Part shown: positions 17,015 through 25,561 of the stretch, piece by piece
Position numbering within the stretch: position 1 is the stretch's first letter
Layout of the letters: every line of letters begins with the position of its first letter
Notes under the pieces: generated by a model
What the model was told of the DNA's origin: nothing
Database searches by the model: none
What the model saw: the letters and a program-made list of their open reading frames with translations, nothing else
Assembly: GCF_902703175.1 (NCBI RefSeq)
Contig: NZ_CACRYJ010000028.1
Span: 58,648-122,647 of the forward strand
Length of the DNA: 64,000 nt
Source: Occultella aeris
Lineage (GTDB): Bacteria; Actinomycetota; Actinomycetes; Actinomycetales; Beutenbergiaceae
Direction of reading: 5' to 3'
Position numbers and translations under genes: made by a program

Positions 17015-18604
17015 TCACGCGTAGGACATGACCTGCTGCAGCAGCTCGGGGGCACGGCGGTCGAAGATCCGGGCACCCGACCGGATGCCGAGCAGCAGCA
17101 CGACGATGCCCTCGACCACGCCGACCAGCAACGTGAGCCAGCCCAGCGGCGCGCTCGAGGTGATCAGCGCCGCGATCGCGAGCCCGATGAACGGTAGGGA
17201 CACCACCACGGTCGCCAGCGACCCGACCAACTGCGACACGATCGTGGCCATCGCCGCACCCTGGGGCTGCTTGAACGGACTGTCGCCCGGCTTCGGCACC
17301 GGGTACAGCAGCCGGGCGGACGTCACGCTGGACACCCCGAGCGAGACCCCGAGCGCACCGAGGCTCACCCCAAGCACCACCGGGGCCAGGTCCCACCGGC
17401 CGGCGAAGCCGAGTGAGACCGCCGCGAAGATCGCCACGACCGCCACCGCGGGAGGCCCGACGGCGAGTGCCCGGCCCGTGCGGTCGTCTCGCCCTGATAC
17501 CCCGGTCGAGACGTGCAGCGCGAACGCGCTGCTGTCATAGGCGATGTCGGCGGAGATCGAGTAGCCGAGGATCCAGGCGGTCAGTGGGGCCAGGATCAGC
17601 ACGATCTCCGACGCCGTGCCACCGCCTGCGACGAGCAGGATCACGGGCAGGAGCGGGAGTACCGCGATCGACGCCGCGTAGCGGGGGTCGCGGAACCAGT
17701 AGGTCAGCGCCCGGGCGGCGACGGCGCCGGCGGGCGTTGCGGGCATCCGGTCGAACCAGCCGAGGCCCTTCGACCGGCCCTTCCCCGCACCCGTCGTCGG
17801 TGGGGTGACCAGGGACCTGGCCAGCGAGACGTCCCAGAGCCACCACAGCAGGCCCAGGGTCAGGCCGGCGATCAGCAACCGGACCAGCACCAGCGGCCAC
17901 ACGCCGTCGTGCACCGCTCCGGCGAGCCCCCAGGGCGCGCCGAGCGGCGTCCACGCGACGACCGACGCGACCTGATCGAGCAGCGCCGGGATCGCGTCGA
18001 GGTCCGCACCGGACTCCTCAAGGCGAGCGGCGCCCCATGCGATCGCGGGCCCCACCAGCACGATCGGAACGAAGGCCGCGATCGTCAGCACCTCCCGGTA
18101 GCGGCGGGACTCCAGCAACGGGCCCAACGCCGTCGTGATCGCGCGGGAACCGACCACGCAGAGCGCGACCGCGAGCACACCACCGACCAGTGCGGCGAGC
18201 AGGGTGAGCGGTTCGCCCGCCCAGGCCAGCGCCATGCCGAGGACCAGGACCACCATCGAGAAGCCCGGCACCGACGTCAGGCCGGCCGCGGCGAGCCCTG
18301 CGACCAGCGTGCGCCGGGGCACCCCGTAGGTCACGAACCGCTGCGGGTCGAGGGTGGCGTCCACACCGAACGCGAAGAGCGGGATCACCCACCAGCCGAG
18401 CACGATCACAGCTCCGACGATCGTGACGACGTCCGCGGTGATGTGCGGGGCGGCGGAGACCCCGGTGACGGTGCCGAAGATCGCCGCGCCCACGATCCAG
18501 ACCGCGTACAGGACCGCGAGGATGAACCCGATGAGCTGCCAGACGCTGCGCTTGAAGCTGTTCGCCATCAGCGTCAGCCGGAGCCTTACGAAGAGCGCAA
18601 CCAT
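17015..18604 (-). CDS. ABC transporter permease
   Basis: A 529-residue polytopic membrane protein with about twelve hydrophobic segments spread over its length. A cytoplasmic loop near the centre (about 265-290, GAGKGRSKGLGWFDRMP) is rich in Gly and Lys. It begins 19 bases inside the end of the upstream ATPase gene, so the two are translationally coupled and surely form one transporter. The layout resembles ABC-2-like exporters with two fused permease halves. The substrate cannot be told from sequence. Confidence 0.85.
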   Translation of the reverse strand: MVALFVRLRLTLMANSFKRSVWQLIGFILAVLYAVWIVGAAIFGTVTGVSAAPHITADVVTIVGAVIVLGWWVIPLFAFGVDATLDPQRFVTYGVPRRTLVAGLAAAGLTSVPGFSMVVLVLGMALAWAGEPLTLLAALVGGVLAVALCVVGSRAITTALGPLLESRRYREVLTIAAFVPIVLVGPAIAWGAARLEESGADLDAIPALLDQVASVVAWTPLGAPWGLAGAVHDGVWPLVLVRLLIAGLTLGLLWWLWDVSLARSLVTPPTTGAGKGRSKGLGWFDRMPATPAGAVAARALTYWFRDPRYAASIAVLPLLPVILLVAGGGTASEIVLILAPLTAWILGYSISADIAYDSSAFALHVSTGVSGRDDRTGRALAVGPPAVAVVAIFAAVSLGFAGRWDLAPVVLGVSLGALGVSLGVSSVTSARLLYPVPKPGDSPFKQPQGAAMATIVSQLVGSLATVVVSLPFIGLAIAALITSSAPLGWLTLLVGVVEGIVVLLLGIRSGARIFDRRAPELLQQVMSYA

Positions 18605-19527
18605 GACAGCCCTTCCGCCGACTGCCGCCCGCCGACCAGGCCCACGAACCGGTCCTCGAGGCTCTGCCCGGCCCGGACCTCGTCGACGGTGCCGGCGGCG
18701 AGGATGCGCCCGGCCGCGATGATGGCGACGTGGTCGCACATGCGCTGCACCAGGTCCATCACGTGGGAGGAGACCACGACCGTGCCGCCGCTACGCACGT
18801 ACTCGCCGAGGATGTCCCGGATGTTCGCCGCGGAGACCGGGTCGACGGCCTCGAACGGTTCGTCGAGGACGAGGATCCGCGGCGCGTGGATGAGCGCGGA
18901 CGCCAGCGCGACCTTCTTCGTCATGCCGGCCGAGTAGTCGACGACGAACGTCTTCGCGTCCGCCGCGAGGTCGAGGGCGCGCAGCAGGTCCGCGGTGCGT
19001 TCGGCGACCACGGCCCGGTCCATCCCCCGGAGCAGGCCCGCGTAGGTGATCAGCTGCTCGCCGGTGAGCCGGTCGAACAGGCGCACCCCGTCGGGCAGGA
19101 CGCCGAGTGCCTTCTTGCCCGCGACCGGGTCGGACCAGAAGTCGGCGCCGTGCACGCTGACGGTGCCGAAGTCGGGGCGCAGCAGGCCGGTGGCCATCGA
19201 GAGCATGGTCGTCTTACCGGCGCCGTTCGGGCCGACGATCCCGTAGAACGAGCCACTCGGGACGTCGAGGTCGACGCCGGCGACGGCGACCTTGTCACCG
19301 AATCGCTTCCAGAGGCCGCGGATCGAGAACGCGGCGCTCGGATCGGGTGGCAGCTGGGGCGCGGCGGGCTGCTGAACCGTTCCCGGGTGCGGATAGGCCG
19401 CGGCCGGCGGGCCTGCCGCACCCGGCTGCGGCGGTGCGAAGGGGTCCCTCGGCGGCGTTCCGGGTTGCGGCGGGGCGAACGGGTTCGGCCGGACCGGACC
19501 CTCGGACGGCGGCAGGTGGGCTGACAT
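18586..19527 (-). CDS. ABC transporter ATP-binding protein with Pro-rich N-terminus
   Basis: A 313-residue ATPase. Residues 1-65 are a Pro-rich cytoplasmic extension with two near-copies of (N/D)PFAPPQPG (15-23 and 28-36). The nucleotide-binding domain starts near 66: Walker A GPNGAGKTT (99-107), Walker B ILVLDEP (218-224) and the H-loop SSHV. The signature motif is YSAGM (198-202), not LSGGQ. The ATG at 19527 is preferred to a GTG three codons upstream. It drives the overlapping permease, probably as an exporter, and is divergent from rmuC. Confidence 0.9.
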   Translation of the reverse strand: MSAHLPPSEGPVRPNPFAPPQPGTPPRDPFAPPQPGAAGPPAAAYPHPGTVQQPAAPQLPPDPSAAFSIRGLWKRFGDKVAVAGVDLDVPSGSFYGIVGPNGAGKTTMLSMATGLLRPDFGTVSVHGADFWSDPVAGKKALGVLPDGVRLFDRLTGEQLITYAGLLRGMDRAVVAERTADLLRALDLAADAKTFVVDYSAGMTKKVALASALIHAPRILVLDEPFEAVDPVSAANIRDILGEYVRSGGTVVVSSHVMDLVQRMCDHVAIIAAGRILAAGTVDEVRAGQSLEDRFVGLVGGRQSAEGLSWLRSS

Positions 19528-19624
19528 GCGGTCCACGGTATGGGGTCGGGGCGGCGCACCGCGCCTTCGCCTGCGAGCGCGTCAGTTCCGCTCATTGTCG
19601 GTGACCGATGCGAGAGTGGTCTGC

Positions 19625-21331
19625 ATGGACGTCATCGGGGTTCTTCTGGCCATCGCGGCACTGCTCGTGGGCGCGGTATCGGGATGGCTCGCGGGACGGG
19701 CCGGCGGCGCGGGTCTGCGCGAACGGCTCGCCTCGGAGCGCCGGTCCGCGCAGGCCCAGGTGGCGACCCTGGAACGTACCCACGCCGAGCGGGTCGAAGC
19801 GCTGGAGCGCGCCGGTGCCGAACAGGTCGCCACTCTCGAGCGAGCCCACGCCGCCCGCCTCGAGGACGAGCGGACCGGATTCGCGGAACGGCTCGCGGCA
19901 CAGCAGGAACACTTCACGCAGCGGCTGGAACAGGAGTCCGGGGCCGCCCGGGAGCGTCTGGATGCCGAACGGGCCGACGCCCAGGCCCGCCTCGAGGCGG
20001 AGCGTGCGGCCGCCCGGGAGCGGCTCGAGGCGGAACAGGCCATCACGAAGGAGCGGCTCGACGAGATGCGCGCGGACTCCAAGCGTCTCTCGGACGATTT
20101 CGAGGCGCTGTCCCGCAAGGCCCTGGATGCGAACACGCAGGCGTTCCTGGCACAGGCCGAGGAGCGGTTCAAGCGCGCCCAGCAGGCCGGCGACGCCGAA
20201 CTGGCCAAGCGCGAGGAGGCGGTCAAGGCTCTGGTCGAACCGCTGAGCCGGACCCTCGGCGAGGTCAAGGCCGAGATGACCAGCGCGGAGAAGGCCCGGC
20301 TCGAGGCGCACACCGTGCTGTCGGAGCAGGTCAACCACATGCGTACGTCCTCGGAGTCGCTGCGCAGCGAGACCAGCCAGCTCGTGACGGCGCTCCGGGC
20401 ACCGCAGGTGCGGGGCCGTTGGGGCGAGCTCCAGCTGCGCCGGGTGGTCGAGGCAGCCGGGATGGTCGAGCATGTCGACTTCGAGGAGCAGGAGACCGTC
20501 GCCACCGATGACGGCGCGCTCCGCCCGGACCTGGTCGTGAAGCTGCCCGGGGGCAAGCAGGTGATCGTGGACGCGAAGGTGGCCTTCAGCGGCTACCTCG
20601 AGGCGATGGAGGCCAAGGACGACGCGGTTCGCGCCAAGCGCCTGCGTGCGCACGCCCGGCATGTGCGCACGCACATCGAGAGTCTCGGCGCGAAGGCGTA
20701 CTGGGAACACTTCGAGCACACGCCGGAGTTCGTGGTCATGTTCCTGCCCGCCGAGACCTTCCTCAACGCGGCGCTCGAGCAGGACCCCACGATCCTGGAG
20801 TACGCGTTCGAGCGGAACGTGGTGCTGGCCACTCCGGCCACCCTCGTCGCACTCCTGCGCACCGTGGCCTATACGTGGCGCCAGGAGCTGCTCGCCGCCG
20901 AGGCGCAGCAGGTGTTCACCGTCGGGCGGGAACTGCACAAGCGGCTCGGCACCATGGGCAAGCACCTGGAGACTGTGTCCAAGCGACTGAACTCGACCGT
21001 GGACGCGTTCAACAAGCTCAACGCCTCGGTGGACTCCCAGGTCGTCACCCAGGCGCGGCGGTTCAGCGCCCTGCAGGGCCTCGATCCGGCCCTGGACGTG
21101 CCGCCGCCGCTGGAGATCCTCGCGGTACCGGTGCAGAAGGCCGATGCGTACGACACCCCCGAGCTCACCAGTGGGCCGAGGCGGCGTGGTGGGTCCGCCG
21201 ACGCACGTGCACGGGCCGAACGTGACCTCGTGCTCGCCTCCGACTCCGACGACCTGCTCGACCTGTTCGAATCCGGCTCCGAGGACGAATCGGACGAGTT
21301 CGGCGGCGGCCGGCGCGCCACGGGGGCGTAG
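19625..21331 (+). CDS. rmuC: DNA recombination protein RmuC homologue
   Basis: A 568-residue protein. It has an N-terminal membrane anchor (about 3-24), then a long coiled coil (25-205) dominated by Glu/Arg/Ala repeats (RLEAERAAARERLEAEQ), then the RmuC domain (about 235-480) with RGRWGELQLRRVVEAAGM, RPDLVVKLPGGKQVIVDAKV and EFVVMFLPAETFLNAALEQDP. An acidic tail follows (DSDDLLDLFESGSEDESDEF). RmuC proteins are predicted nuclease-fold factors that limit rearrangement at inverted repeats. The start at 19625 was chosen because it opens directly into the membrane anchor. Confidence 0.95.
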   Translation: MDVIGVLLAIAALLVGAVSGWLAGRAGGAGLRERLASERRSAQAQVATLERTHAERVEALERAGAEQVATLERAHAARLEDERTGFAERLAAQQEHFTQRLEQESGAARERLDAERADAQARLEAERAAARERLEAEQAITKERLDEMRADSKRLSDDFEALSRKALDANTQAFLAQAEERFKRAQQAGDAELAKREEAVKALVEPLSRTLGEVKAEMTSAEKARLEAHTVLSEQVNHMRTSSESLRSETSQLVTALRAPQVRGRWGELQLRRVVEAAGMVEHVDFEEQETVATDDGALRPDLVVKLPGGKQVIVDAKVAFSGYLEAMEAKDDAVRAKRLRAHARHVRTHIESLGAKAYWEHFEHTPEFVVMFLPAETFLNAALEQDPTILEYAFERNVVLATPATLVALLRTVAYTWRQELLAAEAQQVFTVGRELHKRLGTMGKHLETVSKRLNSTVDAFNKLNASVDSQVVTQARRFSALQGLDPALDVPPPLEILAVPVQKADAYDTPELTSGPRRRGGSADARARAERDLVLASDSDDLLDLFESGSEDESDEFGGGRRATGA

Positions 21332-21358
21332 CGCCGACGTCGATCCGGTGAGCCCACC

Positions 21359-21384
21359 GGCCGCCCGCCACTGCGCGGGCGGCC
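21359..21384 (+). terminator. Rho-independent-like terminator after rmuC
   Basis: GGCCGCCCGC and GCGGGCGGCC form a perfect 10-bp stem with a 6-base loop, 27 bases after the rmuC stop and followed by a short pyrimidine run (CTTCCC). Confidence 0.7.
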
Positions 21385-21458
21385 CTTCCCATGTGCTCGC
21401 TTCCACGGCCGACACGTGCACATATGAGCACGGTCCGTGGGGCCTTCCTGACCGCAAC

Positions 21459-21464
21459 TAGCGT
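21459..21464 (+). promoter_or_regulatory. Candidate -10 of the phosphodiester-uptake operon
   Basis: TAGCGT matches TANNNT and lies about 70 bases before the first permease start. It sits just upstream of a 13-bp palindrome, which would then overlap the early transcribed region. Confidence 0.35.
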
Positions 21465-21486
21465 TCCCTGCGGTTTGCCTCTCCCG

Positions 21487-21499
21487 CCTCGATTCGAGG
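21487..21499. promoter_or_regulatory. Palindromic operator candidate CCTCGA-T-TCGAGG
   Basis: A perfect 6-1-6 palindrome 31 bases upstream of the first permease gene. A repressor bound here would lie downstream of the candidate -10, and the SorC regulator encoded at 26425 is the obvious candidate. The link is inferred. Confidence 0.4.
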
Positions 21500-21530
21500 G
21501 CGATGGTGCTATGTGGAAGGAAGGCTCCGG

Positions 21531-22463
21531 ATGACAGGACTTGCGACGTCCAAGGCACCCGCGACACCTCGGATGTCGGCCAACTACCGGAAACGGCACA
21601 GGCGGGGCGTCGCGCTGTTCGCGCTGTTCGCCTTCCCGAATCTGGCGCTCATCGGCGTCTTCGCCTACTGGCCGGTGCTTGAGAACCTCTACCTCAGCCT
21701 CACCCGTTGGGACTTCATCGGTCCGGCGCCGGTCTTCATCGGCCTGGAGAACTACGTCCAGTTGTTCACCTCCGACACGTTCGGCGACGTCCTGAGGATC
21801 ACCCTGATCTGGGTGGTGGTCGTCGTGGGCGTCAGCCTTGTCCTCGGCATCGCCCTCGCGTCCCTGTTCTCGATGAAGCTTCCCGGCACGACCCTGGTCA
21901 CCGGCATCGTGTTCGCTCCGCACGTCATCGCGGGTGCCGCGATCGCCGCCGTCTGGCTGTTCATCTTCGACCCGAACTACGGGCTGGCCAGGGTCTTCTT
22001 CAACGCCGTCGGCCTCAGCTCGCCCTCCTGGATCACGGACGCCGCGTGGGCGTTGCCCGCACTGCTCATCGTCTCGATCTGGAAGGGGGTCGGGTTCGTC
22101 TCGATCGTCTACCTGGCCGGGATGCAGGGCATGCCTTCGGATGTGCTCGAGGCAGCCCGGTTGGACGGCGCGAGCCGATGGCAGCTGTTCCGGCGCATCA
22201 TCCTGCCGTTGCTGTCCCCGACGACGTTCTTCCTGGTGATCACGCAGACGATCGGCGCGTTCCAGGCCTTCGACGTCATCGCCGTGATGACCGGCGGAGG
22301 TCCGGCCTCCGCCACGACCACGTTGAGCTGGTTCATCTACGACCAGGCCTTCAACCGGTCGAACGTCGGCTACTCGGCGGCCGCCGGCACCGTGATGTTC
22401 GTGCTCCTGATGGCCATCACCATCCTGCAGTTCCGGTTCGTCGAGAGGAAGGTGCACTACTGA
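21531..22463 (+). CDS. Carbohydrate/glycerol-phosphate-type ABC permease (MalF/UgpA-like)
   Basis: A 310-residue membrane protein with six hydrophobic segments (starting near 29, 92, 128, 174, 225 and 282). It has the CUT1 permease coupling helix EAARLDGASRWQLFRRIILPLL, in which the EAA-x3-G motif docks on the ATPase. GGAAGGAAGG precedes the ATG at 21531. Its stop overlaps the next permease start (TGATG), so the two are coupled. The operon also holds a binding protein and a glycerophosphodiesterase, which suggests a glycerophosphodiester or glycerol-3-phosphate solute rather than a plain sugar. Confidence 0.92.
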   Translation: MTGLATSKAPATPRMSANYRKRHRRGVALFALFAFPNLALIGVFAYWPVLENLYLSLTRWDFIGPAPVFIGLENYVQLFTSDTFGDVLRITLIWVVVVVGVSLVLGIALASLFSMKLPGTTLVTGIVFAPHVIAGAAIAAVWLFIFDPNYGLARVFFNAVGLSSPSWITDAAWALPALLIVSIWKGVGFVSIVYLAGMQGMPSDVLEAARLDGASRWQLFRRIILPLLSPTTFFLVITQTIGAFQAFDVIAVMTGGGPASATTTLSWFIYDQAFNRSNVGYSAAAGTVMFVLLMAITILQFRFVERKVHY

Positions 22464-23380
22464 TGTCGGCGCCGACCACCACAAGCAGCCGCCCGCGCAG
22501 CTCCGACGTCGCGGCGCCGCCCCCGGCTCGCACCAAGCGAAGGGGGCGCCCGGGGAGACTGAGCCGCAGTTGGTGGGGCTTCCTCCTGCTCGCCGCCGCA
22601 GCCCTGGCGTTCATCATCCCGCTGTACATGCTGGTGACGACGGCGTTCAAGACGAACGCTGAGATCTACGCCTGGCCGATGAGGTTCTTCCCGTCCGAGT
22701 TCACCTGGACGAACCTGCGCACCGCGTGGGAGGTCGCGCCGTTCGACGCGTTCATCAAGAACTCGGTGCTGGTGACGTTGATCGGCTCGGTCGCCAAGGT
22801 GATCCTGGCGGTGTTCACCGCCTACGCGTTCGCCTTCCTACCCTTTCCTGGGAAGAAGGGCCTGTTCCTGGTGATGCTCGGGGCCCTCATGGTGCCCGGC
22901 CACGTGACGCTGCTGGTGAACTACATCACGATCGGAAACCTTGGCCTGATCAACACGTACGCGGGACTGATCCTGCCCGGGGTCGCGTCGGCGTTCGGTA
23001 CCTTCCTGCTCCGGCAGCACTTCATGTCCCTGCCCCCAGAGGTGTTCGAGGCCGCCGAGCTCGACGGCGCCGGACACTTTCGCACCCTCCGCTCGCTGGT
23101 GGTGCCGATGTCGGTGCCCGCCATCGCAACCGTCGCGCTCGTCGCCGTCATCGACGAGTGGAACAGCTTCGTCTGGCCGCTGATCATCACGAACTCCGTG
23201 AACATGCGCACGTTGCCGATCGGCCTGATGTACCTCAAGGCCAACGACGGCGTCACCGCCTGGGGCGTGCTCATGTCCGGGACGCTCATCGTCGTGCTGC
23301 CCATGCTGCTCGTCTTCCTCTTCGCGCAGCGCTACATCGTCACCGGGCTCACCGGGGCGGCGGCCGGTGGAGGCCGCTGA
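22463..23380 (+). CDS. Carbohydrate/glycerol-phosphate-type ABC permease (MalG/UgpE-like)
   Basis: A 305-residue membrane protein. After a basic cytoplasmic N-terminus (1-35) come six membrane segments, with the EAA loop EAAELDGAGHFRTLRSLVVPMSVPA at about 194-218 and the MalG-type IDEWNSFVWPLIIT segment. It begins with the ATG that overlaps the stop of the upstream permease. The pair would form the heterodimeric channel of a CUT1 importer. No ATPase gene is present in this operon. Confidence 0.92.
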   Translation: MSAPTTTSSRPRSSDVAAPPPARTKRRGRPGRLSRSWWGFLLLAAAALAFIIPLYMLVTTAFKTNAEIYAWPMRFFPSEFTWTNLRTAWEVAPFDAFIKNSVLVTLIGSVAKVILAVFTAYAFAFLPFPGKKGLFLVMLGALMVPGHVTLLVNYITIGNLGLINTYAGLILPGVASAFGTFLLRQHFMSLPPEVFEAAELDGAGHFRTLRSLVVPMSVPAIATVALVAVIDEWNSFVWPLIITNSVNMRTLPIGLMYLKANDGVTAWGVLMSGTLIVVLPMLLVFLFAQRYIVTGLTGAAAGGGR

Positions 23381-23433
23381 CCCGGACCGCACGGCACGCC
23401 CCGCACGTCCATCCCCAAACCATTAGGAGACCC

Positions 23434-24816
23434 ATGCACCCCCGACCACACCGCCGTGACCGCGCCCGATCAGGGCTCACCCGCCGCCAACTGCTCGGCG
23501 CCGGCCTCGTGGCAGCGTCCACACCCGCCCTCGCGGCGTGCTTCAACGGTGGCACCGGTGCCGCCGAGGACACCGTCTACGGCCAACCCAGCGGGGACGT
23601 CCCCGACGAGTTCAGGGACCGCCAGCGGGTCGTGCTGTGGAGCAACTGGACCTCGCACAACGCGGAGGTTCTGCAGCGCAACATCGACGCCTTCCACGAG
23701 GCCCAGACGGACATCTTCTGCGAGATCCAGATCTTCGAGGGCTACGACAACGTGGAGTCGAAGCTGGCCGCGAGCCTTCAGGCCAAGCAGGTCCCGGACA
23801 TCTCGGTACTCAGCGACGTCGTCTGGAACAGGTTCTACCTCAACGAAGCCCTGGAACCACTGACCGGATACTTCGACGAGAACTTCGGCACCGACGCATT
23901 CCACGAGAAGTTCATCGCCGAGGGCACGGTGAAGGACGATGTCTGGTGGGTCCCGTTCGGCCGCTCGACGCCGCTGTTCTACTTCAACCGCGACATCTTC
24001 GCCGACGTGGGCCTGCCGGACCGTGCGCCGGAGACCTACGAGGAGTACCGCGACTGGGGCATCGAGCTCAAGGGCTACCGCAGGAACAGCACCGATGTGG
24101 CGATGCGTGCCTACAGCGGCACCGACGACTGGTACTTCCAGGGCTCGTCCTGGGCGTTCGGCGGTGGCTACTCCGACGGCCTGGACATGCTCTTCACGAG
24201 CGAGGAGACGATCGCCGCGCTGGAGTACGACCGGGCCTTCATCCACGACGATGGCCTGGGCTACCTGGCCGCCGACCCCACCGGGGACTTCATCTCAGGT
24301 GCCGCAGCCACACTGCTGCAGTCCACCGGTTCCCTGACCGGCATCGACGAAGCCGCCGAGTTCGAGTATGGCTGTGGCTTCCTGCCACAGCAGGCGACCA
24401 CCGGCGTGCCCACCGGAGGCGGCGGGCTGTCGATCCTTCGGTACGCGTCGGACGAACGGAAGCAGGCTGCCTGGGAGGTGCTGAAGTTCCTCAGCACCGG
24501 CGCGGCGTCGGTCGACTGGACCCTCGGCACCGGCTACCTGCCGACCACCAAGGCGGCGCTGGAGTCCGACGAGGTACGCCAGAAGGCGGATGAGAACCCG
24601 AACTACCAGGTCGCCATCGACCAGCTGGAGATCGCGCAAGGACCCGACGTCGTCCGGCGGTATGTACCCGAGTGCGTGCCGGAGGCCAACAGCGTCATTC
24701 AGGCGGTCTACTCCGGCGGCAACGACCCGGAGTCCGCGCTGACGACCATGCAGAGCAATCTGGAGCCGGCGATCGACCGGATCCGTAGCCAGTACGAAGA
24801 ACGAGTGGAAGGTTGA
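23434..24816 (+). CDS. Tat-exported lipoprotein, ABC solute-binding protein
   Basis: A 460-residue family 1 extracellular solute-binding protein. The N-terminus has a twin-arginine motif (LTRRQLLGAG, 15-24) and a lipobox LAAC with Cys36 as the lipidation site. The mature part shows the usual pattern VVLWSNWTSHNAEVLQRNIDAFHEAQ, VDDVWWVPFGRSTPLFYFNRDIF-like hinge strands, and EVLKFLSTG near the end. A TTAGGAGA ribosome site precedes the ATG. The WVPFGRSTPLFYFN region resembles UgpB-type proteins. The ligand is inferred to be a glycerophosphodiester or glycerol-3-phosphate because a GDPD gene follows one base later. Confidence 0.92.
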   Translation: MHPRPHRRDRARSGLTRRQLLGAGLVAASTPALAACFNGGTGAAEDTVYGQPSGDVPDEFRDRQRVVLWSNWTSHNAEVLQRNIDAFHEAQTDIFCEIQIFEGYDNVESKLAASLQAKQVPDISVLSDVVWNRFYLNEALEPLTGYFDENFGTDAFHEKFIAEGTVKDDVWWVPFGRSTPLFYFNRDIFADVGLPDRAPETYEEYRDWGIELKGYRRNSTDVAMRAYSGTDDWYFQGSSWAFGGGYSDGLDMLFTSEETIAALEYDRAFIHDDGLGYLAADPTGDFISGAAATLLQSTGSLTGIDEAAEFEYGCGFLPQQATTGVPTGGGGLSILRYASDERKQAAWEVLKFLSTGAASVDWTLGTGYLPTTKAALESDEVRQKADENPNYQVAIDQLEIAQGPDVVRRYVPECVPEANSVIQAVYSGGNDPESALTTMQSNLEPAIDRIRSQYEERVEG

Positions 24817-24817
24817 G

Positions 24818-25561
24818 ATGACCCTGCTGATCGTCGGCCATCGCGGTGCGATGGCCCACAAGCCCGAGAACAGCCTCGAGTCCTACGCACTGGCCGAGGA
24901 GGTGGGTGTCGACGAGATCGAGCTGGACGTGCGGCTGAGCAAGGACCAGCAGCTCTTCCTGCTGCACGATGCGACCCTCGACCGCACCGCCGGCGACGAC
25001 TCAGCACGCGGGCGTGGCCCCGCCGCCGAGCTGACCCTGGCCGAGCTGCAGGCCGTCGTGCTCGACTCCGGGCGCGGGGTGGTCAGCCTCGCGGAGATGT
25101 ACGACGCCACCTCCACTGTCATCCAGCTCGAGGTCAAGGACCCGGCGACGGTGCCGTTCCTGGCCGAGTTCTTCGCCGCGCGACACGAGGACGCCGCACG
25201 CACGATCGTCACCGGGTTCGACCCTGACGCGCTCCGTCAGGCGGCCGAGCTGATGCCGCAGATCGGCCGGTGCATCATCGTCAAGACCCTTGCCGACGCC
25301 GAACGGTTCGACGGCGGGCTGGCCGGCCTGCTCGAGTACACCGGCTCGACCAGGTTCGCGTGCGGGTTCCCCGGTCTGACCAAGGAGACGGTCGAGGCGA
25401 TCCAGGCCCGTGGCCTCGACGTACACGTGTGGATGCTCCGCACCCTCGAGGACATGCGCGCCGCCGTCGCCCTCGGTGCCGACGGCACCACGTCGGACGA
25501 TCCGGCCCAGGCGCAACAGTGGTACCGCCAGGTGCTCGACGAACGGAAGGCCCGGGTCTGA
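24818..25561 (+). CDS. Glycerophosphodiester phosphodiesterase (UgpQ/GlpQ-like)
   Basis: A 247-residue cytoplasmic GDPD. The catalytic and metal-binding residues are visible: H8-R9-G, E35 and D37 in IELDVRLSKD, and H50-D51 followed by TLDRT. The C-terminal strand ends with GLDVHVWMLRTLEDMRAAVALGADGTTSDDP, typical of this TIM-barrel family. It hydrolyses glycerophosphodiesters to glycerol-3-phosphate and an alcohol. It starts one base after the binding-protein stop, so it is the last gene of the uptake operon; without a signal peptide it would act on imported substrate. Confidence 0.92.
   Translation: MTLLIVGHRGAMAHKPENSLESYALAEEVGVDEIELDVRLSKDQQLFLLHDATLDRTAGDDSARGRGPAAELTLAELQAVVLDSGRGVVSLAEMYDATSTVIQLEVKDPATVPFLAEFFAARHEDAARTIVTGFDPDALRQAAELMPQIGRCIIVKTLADAERFDGGLAGLLEYTGSTRFACGFPGLTKETVEAIQARGLDVHVWMLRTLEDMRAAVALGADGTTSDDPAQAQQWYRQVLDERKARV

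Noticed and set aside
17513..18937. A 474-residue plus-strand open frame antisense to the ABC permease
   Set aside because: Composition is Arg/Asp/His-rich shadow sequence; the minus-strand frame has clear membrane segments and an overlap with its ATPase.
19592..21457. A 621-residue minus-strand open frame antisense to rmuC
   Set aside because: It is the GC-driven shadow of rmuC, rich in Arg, Leu and Gly without any domain.
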